From NCBI GenBank assembly GCA_001873585.1, contig MNZL01000134.1:1-6488 (forward strand): DNA of 6,488 bases, written 5' to 3'. Positions 5,545 through 6,488 of the stretch are shown piece after piece. The notes beneath the pieces are model-generated. The model ran no database searches, was not told where the DNA came from, and was given only the letters and a program-made list of their open reading frames with translations. How positions within the stretch are numbered: the stretch's first letter is position 1; every line of letters starts with the position of its first letter. Both the position numbers and the translations under genes were made by a program. The DNA is from Rhodobacterales bacterium CG2_30_65_12. GTDB taxonomy: Bacteria > Pseudomonadota > Alphaproteobacteria > Rhodobacterales > Rhodobacteraceae.

Positions 5545-5558
5545 GCCGCAATTGCGGC
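5545..5558. repeat. 14-bp perfect palindrome downstream of prmA
   Basis: GCCGCAATTGCGGC reads the same on both strands. It lies nine bases past the prmA stop and about 110 bases upstream of the small membrane-protein gene. As RNA it could form only a 5-bp stem with an AATT loop and no T-run follows on the minus strand, so it is a poor terminator. It may instead be a dimeric-regulator site for the downstream gene, or chance. Confidence 0.4.
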
Positions 5559-5567
5559 CAATTCGAT

Positions 5568-6440
5568 TCACTTGGTCCGTTGGAGCACCAGCGTGGTCCA
5601 GTCGCCGTGTTCGGCGCGGTGGGCGAGGGTGAAGCCGTGCGCCTTATAGCGGGCGATCACCTCGTCGGCCTGGCCGTTCAGAATGCCCGACAAGATCGCG
5701 TTGCCACCGGCGGCAATGTGGCTTTGCATATCCGGGGCGAGCGCAATCAGCGGGCCCTTGAGGATATTGGCGAGAACGAGGTCAAACGGTGCGGCGGCAG
5801 CGATATCGGGATGGTCGAACCCCGGCGCTTCGATCACACGCACCTGGCCCTCAAGCCCGTTGGCCACCACGTTGGCGCGCGCCACCTCGACCGCCACCGC
5901 GTCGATATCGGAGGCCAGCACTGGCTGCGGCCAGACCTTCGCCGCCGCCATCGCCAGCACCGCCGTGCCGCAACCGATATCGGCGATGTTGCGTTTTACC
6001 ATGCCCCGCGCCAGCATCTCGTCAAGCGCTGTGAGGCAGCCCAGCGTGGTGCCGTGGTGACCAGTGCCGAAGGCCATCGCCGCCTCGATCTTCAGCGCCA
6101 CCGATCCCGGCGGCACCTTGTCGGCATCATGGCTGCCGTAGACGAAGAACCGCCCCGCTTCCACCGGGGCAAGCTCGCGCTTGACATGCGCCACCCAATC
6201 CACCTCGGGCAGTTCCGAGACGGCAAAATCCTTCGCCCCATTCACCTTGGCGAGCAGCGCGAGGGCGATCTCGTCCGGGGTTTCGGCGAAATAGCCGCCC
6301 ACTTCCCACAGCCCCGAGCCGTCTTCCACCTCGAACACCCCCACGCCGGTGGGCGCGGGCTCAAGCTCTTCGAGCGCATCGGCGAGCGCCTGCGCGGCAG
6401 ACTGGCCTTCGAGGGTGGTGAACGCGGTGAAAGTGGGCAT
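5568..6440 (-). CDS. prmA: Ribosomal protein L11 methyltransferase PrmA
   Basis: PrmA uses S-adenosylmethionine to trimethylate the N-terminus and specific lysines of ribosomal protein L11 in the cytoplasm. The 290-residue length is normal for the family. The N-terminal L11-recognition domain spans about residues 1-80 and is followed by DWVAHVKRELAPVEAGRFFVYGSHD (82-105). The class I methyltransferase core shows AMAFGTGHHGTT (121-132; many homologues have THPTT here), motif I ADIGCGTAVLAMAAAK (153-168), the acidic SAM-ribose motif SDID (177-180) and FDLVLANIL (219-227), the N/D-P-P-Y-equivalent motif of this family. The start is firm: AAGGAG (complement of 6448-6453) lies seven bases before the ATG. 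No unusual feature or damage is seen. The small membrane-protein gene follows on the same strand after 135 bases. Confidence 0.96.
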   Translation of the reverse strand: MPTFTAFTTLEGQSAAQALADALEELEPAPTGVGVFEVEDGSGLWEVGGYFAETPDEIALALLAKVNGAKDFAVSELPEVDWVAHVKRELAPVEAGRFFVYGSHDADKVPPGSVALKIEAAMAFGTGHHGTTLGCLTALDEMLARGMVKRNIADIGCGTAVLAMAAAKVWPQPVLASDIDAVAVEVARANVVANGLEGQVRVIEAPGFDHPDIAAAAPFDLVLANILKGPLIALAPDMQSHIAAGGNAILSGILNGQADEVIARYKAHGFTLAHRAEHGDWTTLVLQRTK

Positions 6441-6447
6441 GAGTAAT

Positions 6448-6453
6448 CTCCTT
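6448..6453 (-). promoter_or_regulatory. Ribosome binding site of prmA
   Basis: On the minus strand this reads AAGGAG, close to the ideal Shine-Dalgarno sequence, with seven bases to the ATG. It fixes the start of prmA. Farther upstream (6466-6488) the minus strand could hold the last codons of another gene, one frame reading RSEAAV then TAG, but this is too short to annotate. Confidence 0.85.
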
Positions 6454-6488
6454 GAATGGCCCCGCCTAGACCGCCGCTTCAGACCGGT

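Noticed and set aside
5433..5561. N-terminal extension of the small membrane protein to 5561
   Set aside because: The added residues are not protein-like, and a well-placed GGGAG supports the internal ATG at 5430-5432.
5118..6446. 442-codon plus-strand open frame
   Set aside because: It is antisense to prmA and the small membrane-protein gene, is His/Arg-rich, and has no recognisable motif.
6466..6488. 3' end of an upstream minus-strand gene (RSEAAV then stop)
   Set aside because: Only six codons are visible, and another frame is also open, so the assignment cannot be supported.

Overview
The window is high-GC DNA that reads as a Rhodobacterales-type alphaproteobacterium (inference). Four things point that way: a ferredoxin closely resembling Rhodobacter FdVI (FdxE); a GTTC-N7-GTTC LexA operator, the alphaproteobacterial form of the SOS box; a peptidoglycan-binding lipoprotein of a kind familiar from this order; and an alphaproteobacterial L11 methyltransferase. 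There are eight credible genes. No tRNA, rRNA, CRISPR array, insertion sequence or integrase was seen.

Left part (1-1794). A polytopic membrane protein (86-673, +) meets tail to tail, with a 4-base overlap, an exported FG-GAP/VCBS-type calcium-loop protein (670-1395, -). Upstream of the latter on the same strand lies the [2Fe-2S] ferredoxin fdxE (1471-1794, -). These two minus-strand genes may be co-transcribed.

Centre (1795-2946). A short divergent region carries a perfect LexA box two bases before the start of a 126-residue protein. That protein consists almost entirely of the C-terminal OB-fold otherwise seen at the end of the error-prone polymerase DnaE2 (ImuC). An SOS-controlled, free-standing version of this domain is the most interesting item here. 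Next comes a lipoprotein with a C-terminal peptidoglycan-binding domain, closed by a clear rho-independent terminator.

Right part (2947-6488). A 693-residue RTX protein has seven head-to-tail repeats of exactly 58 residues (predicted seven-bladed beta-propeller), two blocks of nonapeptide calcium repeats (seven and eight units) and a serralysin-like C-terminal region ending in DFLL. It looks like a type I secretion substrate with no recognisable catalytic domain. It converges on a small one-pass membrane protein (5085-5432, -), and upstream of that on the same strand lies prmA (5568-6440, -), the ribosomal protein L11 methyltransferase.

The genes do not form one pathway. The window is mostly housekeeping and envelope genes, with one secreted RTX protein and one SOS-linked DNA-binding protein among them.
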